The notes: generated by a model from the letters alone, not told the origin. 64,000 nucleotides of DNA from Xanthostigma xanthostigma (GCA_963575645.1 OY754473.1:6882001-6946000); one strand, 5' to 3'; counted from the first letter of the stretch, positions 11,610-23,663 are shown. Numbers and translations are program-made.

Positions 11610-14600
11610 CTAGTTGTTCCATTGTAGGAGCACAATAAGGTAAGTCGTTATTGTGATTAACAATGAACTAATGAGACTTCGGTCTATTCTGAAAAATCCA
11701 TAAGCCGATATATGTAGATCTCTATGAGATATTTGATTCGAAAACAACTTCAAATACTTCCTGATTGACTTGTCGCTATATTCGGGCATTTCGCAAAGTA
11801 TTTGATCAGTCACTATCATTGTTTGTTTAGCTTCTGAGCAGACCGAATAGCAATTAATTGACAAAATATATATGTTGATCTGAAATAATAACAACTTTAT
11901 AACTAATTTTATTCAACTCATGCGCGCTATTCATGTTTTATCATGCCTAAAAACCGAACCCTAAATAGCCATTTACCGACTGGTGACAATTACTTGTCAT
12001 AACTCAATGAAAATTCCTACTAGCTCGGCCATTGTGGAGTAATGAAAATAAACGTAACTATTTTCTGAGTCGTAACGAAATAGTAGGTAACAAGTAACAA
12101 CAACTCCGTTGTTACCCATTGAGGCTAAAATTGAGAGGCCGAATGTTTTCGACATGGAGTTTATTCATAACCGGCTAACCTCAAACCTCAAACATTGAAT
12201 CGTGCTGTTTGGTGCTGTTAGTATTGACAGTTTTTTTTATAAAGAAATATAAATAGATATTTACAACATCTTATTAATAACAATAAATAAAACATGAATA
12301 ACGCGCAATTGTTGAATAAAATTATGGGCGTAACTTGTAGGCTAAGTCATGACCTGTCAGCGCGATGAATGACTTAGACTACTAGTTACGCCAATAACTA
12401 ATAACGCCATTTATTCAACATTAGAATCAATCTGATTTACATTATGGATCTATTCAATTCGATTTTTGCTCGAGAAAACCCGGATCGACCAATTATCACA
12501 AAGCTATGCACACGAGGCTTGTTTTGCCGCTAGATTTCTAACGTGCTGTGGCGCTGAATTTCATGTTGGCTTTTATGCATTCGCTTCCCATATTGAAGCC
12601 ATATACTTTTATTCTATAGTGAGCAATCGAACCATTAGGGTGCAAACATATACTTCTGTCTTTTTTTAAGCTGTAAGCACTGGCGTATCCAGGAGGACAA
12701 AACAAGCACGAGGGACCGGCTTAAGAAATTTCTAATTTGCCCCCTCCTGAGCCAAAAGTTAGGTACGCCCATGTTAACGTCATAGAAAAAGACAAAGTAT
12801 GCAAGTACATCATATACTTTTATTCTGTTACTGAGCATAGGAATAAAATTGCAATCGAACCATAAGGGTGCAAACATATACTTCTGTCTTTTTTACGCCG
12901 CAAGCACTGGCGTATCCAGGAGGGCAAAACAAGCACGGGGGACCCGGCTTAAGAAATTTCCAATTCGCCCCCTCCTGGGCCAAAAGCTGGGTACGCCCAT
13001 GTTAACGTCATAGAAGAAGGCAAAGTCTTTGAAACAGAGATGCTTTATTCAGATTGATTGCAAGTACATCAACCGATCCTATCATCGGAGAAATCAGGGA
13101 ATTACATCGAAGAAAGAAACGCAGATATATTTTCGATACGCTTTGTTGCCTTCACTCACCGCACATTGAGTAGATAGACAATGATTCATATAGTAATTAT
13201 TATGTACCTTTGCAGATGATGGGTTTAGCGCGCAATGACAGTTCGAATGTTAACAAAAGAAAACCAGATATTCGTTTACTCCAATCAGCATTGTTTTGTA
13301 TCATTAGTTACCATAGAGATAAGGAACTGTTCTCTGTATGTGAATTGCAGACGCTTTCACGGCTCACTCACGTACTCTAGTCTATAATATCTCTATGGTC
13401 TTTATGTACGTACTTCCGAGCTGTATAGTCCGCAATTCTTGGCGGACCGCCTTGATTTATTTTTTTTGAATATTTTTATTGTCTCAAACACACACTGTGG
13501 CGTTTTTCCGTATCGCTCACGTGACCAGATACTGTTTTCTGATTGGTACTTGCTCAAAACCAGCAGACAATCAAGCTGCGGTTCTAATTTTAAAATACAT
13601 CTCAGTGTCCACGCGCGCTATACTGCATAGTGATGTCATTTCCATCTTCATAGCCAGCGCGCCAGTCAGCGCAAATCCCAGCGGCAAAACCGACCGCATG
13701 TGCACCGGTCTTAAGCTATATCAAATCCGTTCAGTAGTTCTTGCGAAGGGGAATTTTCTATCAAGTGTTGATTTATATAAAAGACTGTACTCACCAGTAA
13801 ATGTAGCGCCCAGGAACCCGTCACCCCGAATAAATTAATGGACATTCCATCTTCAATAAATTTTGGTTTTTCATTTGAATTGAGAATGTAGAGAAGCGGC
13901 GAAAAAACAAGTGACAGTACGGTAACGGACATATTTACCAATATTACCAAAATGGTTACTCCGAATACGGAATTTACCATTTCGACGGCTGCGCATAAAT
14001 GGTTGTGGCTTTTAATTATTGTTTGCACTGAAAATAAGACATGCTCGTGTGAGATCGGAGTTATTCGATAAACAGCCATTATGGACTGTCCCGTCAATTT
14101 AAAATTTTATATAACCCTGCGCCGTTTTCATTTCAGACTAAAATAAAGTTATACAGTAACTCGATAAGTCAAAAACCTCCAAAACTAGAAGAAAATGTTT
14201 TGTTCCCTTCTCTTTAAGCCCCAAAACCCCCGTAACTCGAAATCTCAACCCTCTATAGGTCCCTACAAGTCATTTCGGTACATACCTATTTTCCCTCGGC
14301 ATAACTCGAAAAAATAAATTGGACCTCAGTATCTCGAGCATAGCAAACAACAATCTTTCATAAGTCTAAAACTCTATAACTCGAATTTTTTGACGTTTCC
14401 CCTGAAGTTCGACTTCAGAGATTTTACTGTACATGGTAAGTATTAGGTATGAAGAAAATAACAATTTTATGTGAGTTTGAAATTACTTGTTTATACAGGG
14501 TGTCCCACGACATGACTGCCATAGCCTGTGTTGCTGGGGTGATTTCAAGTCAAAAATATCTAATGAATATATACCCCGAACGCTGTCCTAACTGAGCTAG

Positions 14601-15944
14601 AAGCATTTGAAATTTTAGATAAGTAAGCCCACTAATGCAGGTATTAGGTTCGGCTGTTGGTTTTGTTATTATTAAAAAGACCAGGTGGCTGTGAATCACC
14701 ATTAGTATTTATTCGTGCTGATCCTGAGACACTTCGCAGAGCTATACCACTTCAATTCTAAGAAGAGCTAGACTATGTATACAGCAACTGGGTGGACATT
14801 TTGAGCAACTAATTCAATAAAGCGATTTCTTTTTAAATAGTTTTTAAATTAGTAGGGAATTCTTACTACTACTTATATAAAATTTCAAATGCTTCTAGCT
14901 CAGTTAGGATAGCGTTCCGGGTATAATATGTTTATTAGACAATTTTTACTTGAAATCACCCCAGCAACACAGTCCCAGGCTATGTTGTGAGACACTCTGT
15001 ATACAGTGAATTTCATTGTTTTTTTTTTTGTTTCAGATCTGGCCATCTTTGAAATATCGATAGTTTTCTAATCAACAATCAGGTATTTAAAATTTGTGTT
15101 ATTACATACTTTTTATTTTATTATAAATGCACCAATAAATATAAAAAAAAACTTGCCGTGGATTCATCAGAAGCTAAGATATATTCTTCCTGTTCAATTT
15201 TTAAAATTTAGCCAAAAAACGAATGATGGATCAATTTTTAACCAGGAATGTAGTTCTATACTTACGAGAAATGCGTTCTTCATTTATATCTCTATTTTCG
15301 GGTAGCATAAATACGTCATCGGTTGTTTGATATCTTTTTTCCAATACGTCATTTATCGATTTGAATCTATACTTCACTTGATTCAAAATATCTCCTAACT
15401 GGATCATTGTTAATAGCGCAATAGTTTGCGAAAAATTGTCATGAATGTAATATTGCCAATAGTCGCCTGTTTTATTTAAATGTTTCTCAAAAACGCCGAA
15501 CCAAATCCAGTAGTCCACGATATTTATTAACAATTGACAAGCGAGAACAAATGTTATTCGAAACATAACATTGATGTTTCGTGATTTATAATAATTAGTT
15601 ACGTTTAAATTCAACATTTTATCAACTCGAGTGAGGTTAAAAACGATAGCGACCATTTTGTTGCTTTTCAAGATTGATAAACAAATGACTGCAATCGGTA
15701 AACTTACGTCCGAAAACAGCAGTAATTTATCAAAAAATTCTGCCATCGAATGTAAGTAAATTTTATTTGCGAAAGCCGTCAACATGCCAAATATTATAAT
15801 ACAAAAAATAGCAACCAATTTGTAGAACATCTGACATTTGTTAATTTTTTCAAAGCCATTTTCAGATGATATATTGAAATGAGATATCCCGACTATGCAA
15901 AATAATATATGTAAAGGTTTGCAGACTAACTCTGCAGACGCCAT
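11610..15944 (-). CDS. Gustatory receptor gene B
   Basis: Exons are 15944-15266, 14027-13795 and 11879-11610, giving 393 aa. Splice ends are donor GTAAGTATAG after TTTCTC, acceptor TTATTTTCAG, donor GTGAGTACAG and acceptor TTATTTCAG. The start at 15944 (MASAELVCKP, context CAAAATGG) aligns GISHFN with the GLS(H/Y)F motif of the other ten. The exon 1 loop carries KSNKMVAIV. Exon 2 starts VQTIIKSH. Exon 3 has NIYILSINCYSVCSEA and ends TTYLIVLLQWNN. Intron 1 contains two TA-flanked inverted-repeat elements (14154-14429, 14496-14999). Intron 2 (1.9 kb) contains the 11905-12425 and 12603-13200 repeats. The frame is intact. B is more divergent from the rest than A, F and G are from one another. Confidence 0.87.
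11905..12425 (-). repeat. Interspersed repeat, copy 1 (copy 2 at 54640-55130)
   Basis: The words 'AACATGAATAACGCG', 'TGACAATTACTTGTCAT' and 'CAATACTAACAGCACC' (the last on the reverse strand) occur in the same order in both copies, in opposite orientation. Both copies lie in intron 2 of a receptor gene (B and J). The ends carry short inverted words around 'ATTCAACA' and a 'GCGTAAC..' core. No coding capacity. Confidence 0.75.
12603..13200. repeat. Tandemly repeated copies of the 6112-6480 repeat
   Basis: The first half of the unit ('ATATACTTTTATTCTAT...' to 'GCCCATGTTAACGTCATAG') occurs twice in a row, starting near 12603 and 12810. The second copy continues into the complete 3' half ending near 13200. 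The phrase 'CGTATCCAGGAGG' is present in both. Confidence 0.8.
14154..14429. mobile_element. TA-flanked short inverted-repeat element (MITE)
   Basis: The ends read CAGTAACTCGATAAGTC and ...CTTCAGAGATTTTACTG, with TA on each side (14152-14153, 14430-14431). The interior repeats 'AACTCGAA' several times, in the same style as the 'AACACGAAC' words in the element at 1915-2534, so the two may belong to one wider pogo-like group. Confidence 0.6.
14496..14999. mobile_element. MITE with long inverted repeats, TA target site
   Basis: The left arm starts CAGGGTGTCCCACGACATGA and continues through GTTGCTGGGGTGATTTCAAG. The right arm carries the reverse complement, CTTGAAATCACCCCAGCAAC, and ends ...GAGACACTCTG. 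The arms are about 140 bases and also share 'AAATGCTTCTAGCTCAGTTA'. TA flanks both sides. It lies in intron 1 of gene B. Confidence 0.8.
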
Positions 15945-16650
15945 TTTGAATGATTCTGTTTTGTTGTATTAGATTTTGTTTTGAATTTGTTCTTTTCACT
16001 TAAAAAATCACTTCGTGGTTTGATACTTAAACGTGTTTTCTACAATAAATTAAAAAATCATTGTTTCTCGAAAATCGTTTCTTATTATTCGTGTTATTTA
16101 ACAATAAACAATTTCAGGCAACGTTCGTTTGTTTCACTTTTTAATTGCATAAAAGCTCACTGTTTATGATTAAAAAAGGTAAAATTTTATTAAGAGATAA
16201 AAGAGATAAAATCACCCTCAAAACTATATTAACAGAAATATTCCATTAAACCAAACCAATTAGAGTATTAAAGGATTAATGACTTGAGTAGAAAATATTT
16301 TCAAAAAAAAAATATTTTAACGTCACAGAATACGAACCAAAATTGTATTGCCATTTTACAGCGATTACATTTTTGAAAAAAATATTTTCCAGTTAATTTT
16401 ACAGAACTTGTCGCAAATTTTTACACAGGAACATTTTTCAAACACTTTTTTCTTATTACGAATAATAAATTGAAAACAAAATGGTTATAAAAAACAAGAC
16501 AATGATGACGCAATTAAATTTGTTTTTTTATTCAGTGCAGTGAAGTGTGAAAAATGTAATAAGTTAAAATTTTAGAGTAGGTGTGGTCAACAATTATAAA
16601 TAAAATAGTTTCAAAACATTTGAAATTTGACAAAAAACTTTTGAAATAAT

Positions 16651-17098
16651 AGTGTAAACTCTATATAGCGACACTCAAGGGACTGTGCACTTTGTGGCGT
16701 TATTGAGAGTTGTCGTTAAACGGAGAGAAGAAATAATCCATTAATATTTTTTTACTACAATATGTATTTACTCATAATATATAAAATTTACAATTGACCA
16801 GCAAACATTCATACGATCACAAATTACAGCTGAGCTAAACATATGAAAGATAATCCCAACAAACAAAAGAACGAATTTCATAGAATCTTCAGTACGCATG
16901 ATGCCGACAACAAAGCAACAAAATAACAAACAAGTACTGATTATTGCTTAATGACGACGCATTGTTGTCGTCATTTAGAGCGGGTGTGTCGTTATTTAGA
17001 GTGAATCATTCTATGAGCAACAAGGTAATACAATTAGAGTTATAAATAATTTCGACGTTTTAAGGAGTTTGTCGCTATATAGAGGGACGTTTACACTG
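16651..17098. mobile_element. Tc1/mariner-like MITE, 'AAACTCTATATAGCGACACT' family, copy 2
   Basis: This is the most complete copy in the window. The left end AGTGTAAACTCTATATAGCG is mirrored on the right by CGCTATATAGAGGGACGTTT followed by ACACT. Its internal sequence follows the copy in gene A intron 2. Confidence 0.75.
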
Positions 17099-17841
17099 TA
17101 TTTTCAACATTTTGACTGGCTAGCCATGTAAAGAGGAAGTTTTTTAAATTTCGAATGTTTACAAGAAATGACAGTGAAAATTACGGAAATCCTTTCTTTT
17201 TTAGAAAACTAAACATTATTTTATCTATATCCGCGGGTAAACATATCGACTTACCATGCAAGGCTTTTTATGAAACAGTCAAAATCACTATAAGAAGAAC
17301 GACTTATGAGGTGTCGTTTGAAAGCCAAAAAAGTCTTGATTAAGTATTGTTTAAAATTTCTAATGAGCGTTTGTTAGTTTACTAGATATCAATTAAAAAA
17401 AAACATCGGAAATGTGTATATTTTTTCGAAAAACGTTGAAAACTCCGCGACCAATAAAACGCGTATCTACTAAATGATAGCCACACGTGTGAAATGTGTT
17501 AAAAGTATTGATCATATATTTAAATTATGTGTACCCTAAATCCCCCCTCTACCCCATAAATTATGCCATACCCACTAATAAATGTAATTAAGTTAAATTT
17601 CAATAATTGAATGAAATAATAGAATTACCATTTTATTAATTAATTTATTCTTTATCTAACTGTTAGAAAAAAATTGCATTACATTAATCTTTGTAAAACT
17701 AATTACAATAAATAAATATTTTTTAGCATAATATAAATAGTTTATATTATTAAAGTTAAAAAAAATGATCAGTTATTGAGGACTGCTGACTACTATGAAA
17801 TAACAGTGGTCAACGTAGTCAATTTAACTTTACTTATATGC

Positions 17842-18236
17842 AGGTGACCGGTAATTGCTCGTATTCCCCTCGGGAGAAGAAACTATGACTAATTTGGAAT
17901 GATTTAACCTCTATCACTTGTGGATCGGAAATGCGTCATTTTAGAGAAAATCTACTTCCAGAATTTTTATTTTATTTTTTTTAATTTATTGTAAAATATA
18001 ACAGTTTCGTGGTTTTTAGCTTTAGAAATGTTGGCCAATTAGTAAGCTATCAGATCATGGAAGAATTCAGGCCAGAAAGTGAAAATATTTCATTTGTAAC
18101 TCCCAAAATTCGGATTTTTGTAAAAAGATATCCGAAGTTGATTTTCTCGTAAATTACGCATTTCCGTACAAGTGATAGATACAAATTAGTCATAGTTTCT
18201 TCTCTCGAGAGGAATACGAGCAATTACCGGTCACCT
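17842..18236. mobile_element. Inverted-repeat element (MITE)
   Basis: The left arm 'AGGTGACCGGTAATTGCTCG' is mirrored by 'CGAGCAATTACCGGTCACCT' at the right end. The similarity continues inward through 'ACTATGACTAATTTG' and 'TCACTTGT' to arms of about 130 bases. The element is wholly intergenic. Confidence 0.8.
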
Positions 18237-18385
18237 CAACATTAGCATGTCGGTGATACGAAGTCATAAGATTTTCCCCTTCTGAAAATAAGTTTCATTT
18301 CAAAAATCTGGCAAAAAAACCGAGCTTGTAGTTCTTGATTTATGTGAAGGCAAATACAATAAATAACTATTGAAATTCACAAAAA

Positions 18386-21072
18386 TTAATCCTTCCATTG
18401 CAACAACACAATCAGGTATGTGACGATATTTGTCAGAATACAAGGGACCAGACTAAGGTCGATTTTAAAAATCCCACAGGCCGTGATCTCCACGTCTCTA
18501 TAATGCACTTGGGTGGCAAACGATTCCAAAGATTTCTTCAACGAAGCTTCCGAGACCTCAGTCAACTCACAAGTTATTTGCTGTGATATTATTGCTGTCG
18601 AAGCTGCCTCAGAAGACACGGAATAGCAACAAAATGAAAAGAAGAACATATGAATCTAAAAACAAGTTTTTGTTATATTATCATTATCTTGAAACTGTCT
18701 GGAGAATAATAGTGTTGCCGTGCTCCCTTTTGGGACGATAATGTGTTCCATAGAATGTTCCAGACCACGCTAACAACAATAATGGAAAGCAGGTAAAAAC
18801 CCGACTTTCATAGAATTTCCTGGAGAAGGCAAAGCATGTCAAGAAACGTTGAGATGCTTCTAGAATATTCTACAGGCGGGGCACGAAGCTATAAAATGCG
18901 AGCGGAGTGGTTGGCGAGTCAGTCAGTACGGCGCGTTAACAGCAAGTGGCAAACGTACGGTGAATTACAGATAGCTGTGTGACATAAATCGTTCAGTGTC
19001 AGACCGAGGTAGCTGCTAAGATAGAAGATAAATGAGTGCAATTATATAAATCTGGTTCTACATAAATAGCTTCTTTGTTGTAAATAGTCGTGTGAATATA
19101 GTTAATAGACAAGTGCGAATAAGTGTACTAGATAAAATTCAGTGTGACCGTGAGTCAAAGAGGAGCGAGATTTCACCAATTGTCCCCCCTGTGTATCCGC
19201 GCCTGAATCATTAGTAACTACTCCAAAAAATGTTGATAATGATCGATTCTCCGAAATAAATCAGACTGATAATTTATTATTATTAATAGATTCGTACCAT
19301 CACATATAAACACCATCCAAATAATACAAGTGTCATATAAATATTGTTTTTTTCATCCATAATGCCTATTGGTGTATAAACGTACACGAGTACAGTCAGT
19401 GACATTTGTATAATCACTAATAAAATGTTGACGCCAAACGCAGAGTTAACTAAATCAACAGTATCGCATAATTTGCTGTGAGATTGCATCAAAGTTTGAA
19501 CTGAAAAAAACATTAATTATATACAGTGTGGTCACTTAAGTGTGCAACATAATATGGGAAAATTTTTAATTAAATGCACAACCAAAATACAAATATTGCC
19601 AAAAGTTGGTGCATGTCCGATAATCTAGGTGCTCTTAGAATTGTTGAAACTCAAGCAGCATACAGGGTGGGTCAAAAAATATAAAAATTGTACAAAAGTA
19701 GAGTGCCCTTATTTCAAAAAATTCAGCGAAATGTTATAAGAAAAAGTTGTTTAGAATTAAAAGTTATCCCCAAATACCAAAACATGGCCTTCTAAGAAAA
19801 AAATTTCTTTTTTTTGAAAAAGCAAAATTATAATTTTTTTGAAAATTTTTTTTTATACTTACCTTAAACACACTAATAAATTATTCAAAATCAAATCAAT
19901 TTCGCATAACTTTGTTCAAATTCAGGCATATTTGTAAAATTAACTTAGATTTTTAATTTTTTATGGAATCACCAACCTTATAAACTCATAAACTTGAAAA
20001 TTGTGGCGTAAGGGGAGTAGCTCTCAATCTCCTGTCCTCATATATGACTAATAGAACACAATGCGTCAAAATTGGAGATACCTATTCAGAATGGGAGCAA
20101 ATAGTGAAAGGCGTCCCTCAAGGTAGTGTGCTGGGCCCTACTCTATTTATTATCTTTATTAATGATTTACCAGACGCTATAAAACAAACAACTTTGCTAT
20201 TTGCTGACGATACAGCAGTCATATGTGAGGGAGGAGATGGGGATCTACTCCTTAAAAACATTGAAAATTGCATATCAACACTAAATGAGTGGTTCAGTAA
20301 AAATGGTCTGAAATTAAACATGGAGAAAACTGAAATTATTAAATTTGGAAACTATTTCATCATGCCTGCGCCAGATCAATTAGTGGTGAAGAAGCAAGTA
20401 AAATTTTTAGGTCTTGAAATAGACGATCAGCTTAACTGGAAAAGTCAAATTGATAAAATATCTGCTAAATTATATAAATGCATATATCTTATAAGATATT
20501 TAAAAGACAAATTAAATCCAGAAATACTTATTAATGTTTATTATGCTCATTTTCAGTCTATAATGAGATATGGTCTAATATTTTGGGGCAACTCTGTAAG
20601 CATTAAGAAAATTTTAATAATACAAAAATTATGTGTTCAAATCATGGCAGGCGCTGCTCCTCGAGAACATTGCCGCCCTCTTTTCAAAAAATTAAACATC
20701 CTTACGATTATTGACCTTTTTATTCTAGAATGCTCTAATTTTGTCAGATTAAATCCTGCTCTTTTCAAATCAAACAATATAATACATAGGCACAACACTA
20801 GAAATAAAACATCCACTCTGAAAAACGATCAACATCATCTGCAAGTGACGAGTCGTGGAGCACGCAATGCCATGATTCGAATACATAATAATCTGCCACA
20901 GAATGTTAAAAATATAATATGAGCAAAAAATCCCTTTTTAAAAAGGAAATAAATAAATTTTTATTGCAAAACAACTTTTATAATTTAAATGAATTTTTTA
21001 ATAAATAATGTTGTAATACATTTTATTGTTGACGCCATTAATGTGTTCTAAAAAATACTCTCTAATAAAGTG

Positions 21073-21116
<44 letters not shown>

Positions 21117-22313
21117 GTTTGTTGCAACGATATTAAACACCCTGTATGCTGTTTGAGTTTCAACAACTCTAAGAGCACCTAAAATGATTATCGGACATGC
21201 ACCAACTTTTGGCAATATTTGTATTTTGGTTCTGCATTTAATTAAAAATTTTCCCATATATGTTGCACACTTAAGTAACCACACTGTATATTATCGTAAG
21301 TCAATAGGTCCGAATAAATAGGATAGTTTTGAAAATTGATGGAAATGTTTATTTAGCCGTCTTATTTAACTGCTGAAAAAAATCCAAAAAAAACTGGAGA
21401 AGGGGATTCGTCTGATCCAGATCAATTGCACTCCCCTGGCGAAACGATTTTCCTACTCTTTCCCCTCAGCTGTCGGTTGAAGGCGGAGAAGGGGAAGCGT
21501 TTCACTTTCCGTCTGGTACAGGTCAATTTGCCCCCCTAACACGCTCAAAAAATGTTTCACTTCAATAACGTCACGAGACGGTTTTTCTAGTTGAGGAAAA
21601 AAAGTGTAGGTTTTTAAGTTCTTACCTGAAATGTTTTGTTCTTTGAAAGATTTATTGTTGAGCCAAATCATTTTCACTTTCGATTGTTCGTATTTATTTG
21701 TCAATATTTTATTGATTAATTTATATCTAAATTCAATTTCATTCAATATACTGTCAAGTTGAATTAAAAACAGTGTTGAAAAAAGAAACAAACTATTTTC
21801 AGGAATGTAGAACATTGCGATTTGTATTGCCCCATTCCGTCCATAATTCATAATCCAACTGTGGAAATCTATTCCGTTTAATAAAATAGGACATATTACG
21901 ATCAGGATTAGTTGAAAGATCACTTTGATCTGTCGCTTTTTATAATATGGATCAGGATTAACATTCAAAGCCTTATCAATACCGTCGATAAGTTGCCGTA
22001 TTTCAATTATTTTATGACTGTTTTTGATTGACAACAGTACTTTTGAAACTGATGCAAAAACATTTGAAAATAACAAGATTTTATCGAAAAATTCGTTGAC
22101 TGATTCGTATTCGGACATAGCTTGTAAGAAATTGTAAATACCCCGATTGGCCCATATGCCTATGATCAAAATATAGCACAAAACAATAATTTTATAAAAC
22201 AGTTGACATTTGGTATGCTTCTTGGGTTTATTGTCACCAGACAAACTGAAATAGGACAGTCCAGTTAAAGTGATTGCAAATTGGAAAAGTGCGTTTTTCT
22301 CTAGGAAAATCAT
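18386..22313 (-). CDS. Gustatory receptor gene C
   Basis: Exons are 22313-21626, 19500-19298 and 18655-18386, giving 386 aa. The donor after exon 1 is GTAAGAAC (ATTTCAG before it). Exon 2 is the shortest of the array (203 nt) because the loop between segments 5 and 6 is reduced (VYTPIGIMDEKNNI). Its donor, GTACGA, is weaker than in the other genes, which is the least certain junction here. Exon 3 reads IHMFFFSFCCYSVSSEAAS and ends VTYLIVLLQWKD. The start MIFLEKNALF resembles D and E (MIFIE). Intron 1 (2.1 kb) is mostly one inverted-repeat element holding a LINE fragment. Intron 2 holds a heat-shock-type promoter block on the opposite strand. Exon 1 would read open for about 170 bases past the donor, but that extension has no paralogue match. 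Confidence 0.85.
18743..18925 (+). promoter_or_regulatory. Heat-shock-type promoter block (HSEs + TATA + initiator)
   Basis: The canonical heat-shock element TTCTAGAATATTC lies at 18858-18870. A near-canonical GAATGTTCCAGA is at 18753-18764, and imperfect GAA/TTC arrays lie at 18807-18827. CTATAAAA is at 18889-18896, followed about 25-30 bases later by GTCAGTCAGTA (18918-18928), which matches the arthropod TCAGT initiator. The spacing is that of a strong inducible core promoter. It is on the + strand, inside intron 2 of minus-strand gene C. Downstream to about 19260 I see no protein frame. Two readings remain: the U3/R part of a solo LTR with built-in heat-shock elements (it could start near TGTTGCC at 18713, but I found no matching target duplication), or a displaced hsp 5' end. 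Confidence 0.6.
19298..19500 (-). other. Exon 2 of gene C (reduced loop)
   Basis: Listed separately because it decides the C model. It begins after TTTTTTTCAG with VQTLMQSHSKLCDTVDLVNS and contains FGVNILLVIIQMSLTVLVYVY (segment 5). It ends CLYVM before GTACGA, in phase 0. It is 30-48 nt shorter than exon 2 of most paralogues. Confidence 0.75.
19524..21286. mobile_element. TA-flanked inverted-repeat element interrupted by a LINE
   Basis: The left arm begins CAGTGTGGTCACTTAAGTGT and extends to about 19670. The right arm is the reverse complement, from about 21138 to ACTTAAGTAACCACACTG at 21286. TA flanks both ends (19522-19523, 21287-21288). Arms are about 150 bases and share 'GCCAAAAGTTGGTGCATGTC'. 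The middle is occupied by the LINE fragment below, in an orientation opposite to the host gene C. Confidence 0.82.
19984..21116 (+). mobile_element. 5'-truncated LINE (non-LTR retrotransposon) with RT fragment
   Basis: The frame opens after a stop at 19981 and reads THKLENCGVRGVALNLLSSY, the typical segment before the RT core. This is followed by VKGVPQGSVLGPTLF and the catalytic FADDTA box. It continues through HFQSIMRYGLIFWGNS and HRHNTRNK and stops at 20920-20922, so the C-terminal half of the reverse transcriptase is uninterrupted. The 5' part (endonuclease and first RT blocks) is missing. The 3' end is a TTA microsatellite tail at 21072-21116. The clade is uncertain (jockey/CR1-like by motif style). 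It cannot be autonomous as it stands. Confidence 0.9.
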
Positions 22314-22973
22314 CTTTCAAAAAATATTGTATTTAAAAAAACAAAACTAAGTTTTATGTCCACAGAAAACGGAAAAGGTTTTGTTTGCCCCTTTGTTTGA
22401 TTTATTTTCAAAATAATTCGGAAAATCTTTATTCATGAACGTCTCAAAGTAAATATTTTTTCAAAAATGATAATTTCAAATCAGTCGTAAGAAAAAACTT
22501 CTTTATAAACTTTCAACAATTACTGAAATATAACTATGTCTGATTCCAACAATGACTCAACAAACAATAGTAGATATTTTAACAATTAAGTTTATTGACT
22601 AATGCAACATTTATATAAATTATTAATTAATCTAACCCAATCAACATTAAAATATATGGTTACTTAGTATAATTAAGAATCAATATCAATTAATTAATAA
22701 TAATTTTAACGTCAAAACATAATTTTCAAGTTAATCGTAATTTTCCAGTAATTTTAATATGGCATTTTAATTGAAACTCTAAAATCTGAGAAACATCGAA
22801 CGATTCGTTGAAGCGTAATAATTTTATTAAGGTGCTGTGCTGTTTTTGACGTCAGTCATTGAAATTGTTGGCATTTGGATGCCTAATTTTAAAACTCTTG
22901 ACGTCAGACAGCGGTGAGTGACGTCACAGTTCGTTTTAATAGCACATCAACTATAAAATAAAATACGTACATA
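22314..22973. other. 5' flank of gene C
   Basis: AT-rich sequence without a supportable gene. I see no clear TATA/initiator pair and no known repeat until the TA-flanked element that starts at 22974. Confidence 0.5.
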
Positions 22974-23548
22974 CAGTATGCAAACACGTAAGGTGCACAT
23001 AGGGAAATTAACATTGGGAAAAAATAACTGGATCAGAGCGAGCCTTGAAATCTTGTTTTTCAATTTGACAGATAATATTCTTTTGCAAAATGAATGTGTA
23101 TATACTACCGAAGAAAATATTCAAATGATTACAACATAATCGGACTTTTTTTATTAATGGGACATTAAATTCCCAAAAATACTTAAATATGGTGCGAGAT
23201 CAATTATCTCCGCCTATTCGTGTTGAACCTAAAGACGTTGGGTCACTGATTTACCAACGCGCATTCGTCATACCAGTCAGACAATTTTTGAATGAAATGT
23301 TTCCAAACAGATGGAGTTGTTTTTTTGTTTTATTTTTGTACAAACAATTTAAAATAATGATTTATAAGAGCTTTTTATTATTAAAAAAGCCAAGTAAAAT
23401 AAATATAAATCAAAATAAAATAGAAATCCTCAAGATTACCGCGATAATTCAATAGAAATAACAATTAATGCAGTCATGGCTAACTCTGATCCAAGTATTT
23501 TTTCCCAATGCTAATTTCCCTATGTGCACCTTACGTGTTTACACACTG
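22974..23548 (+). mobile_element. Deleted mariner/Tc-type transposon with transposase relic
   Basis: The ends read CAGTATGCAAACACGTAAGG and ...CCTTACGTGTTTACACACTG, with TA on both sides (22972-22973, 23549-23550). The arms extend inward through 'GCACATAGGGAAATTA' for roughly 80 bases. A frame from 23189 includes IPVRQFLNEMFPNRW. This resembles the segment before the last catalytic block of mariner/Tc-like transposases, after which the frame runs into unrelated sequence. It is an internally deleted, inactive copy. Confidence 0.78.
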
Positions 23549-23663
23549 TACCTAATATGCGCTTCAATAGATCTTGCGATGTTTTTCAAGTTTTGGCGTT
23601 TTATATTAAAAAATATATATAACCGTTAATAAATATAAAAAAAAGCTTTTCACAAGTTTATGT

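Larger units (their letters stand above)
15945..18385. other. Spacer between genes B and C
   Basis: No gene is supported. It contains a MITE at 16651-17098 and an inverted-repeat element at 17842-18236, plus long AT-rich tracts (for example 17560-17770). An open frame at 17155-17343 has no recognisable similarity. Confidence 0.6.
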
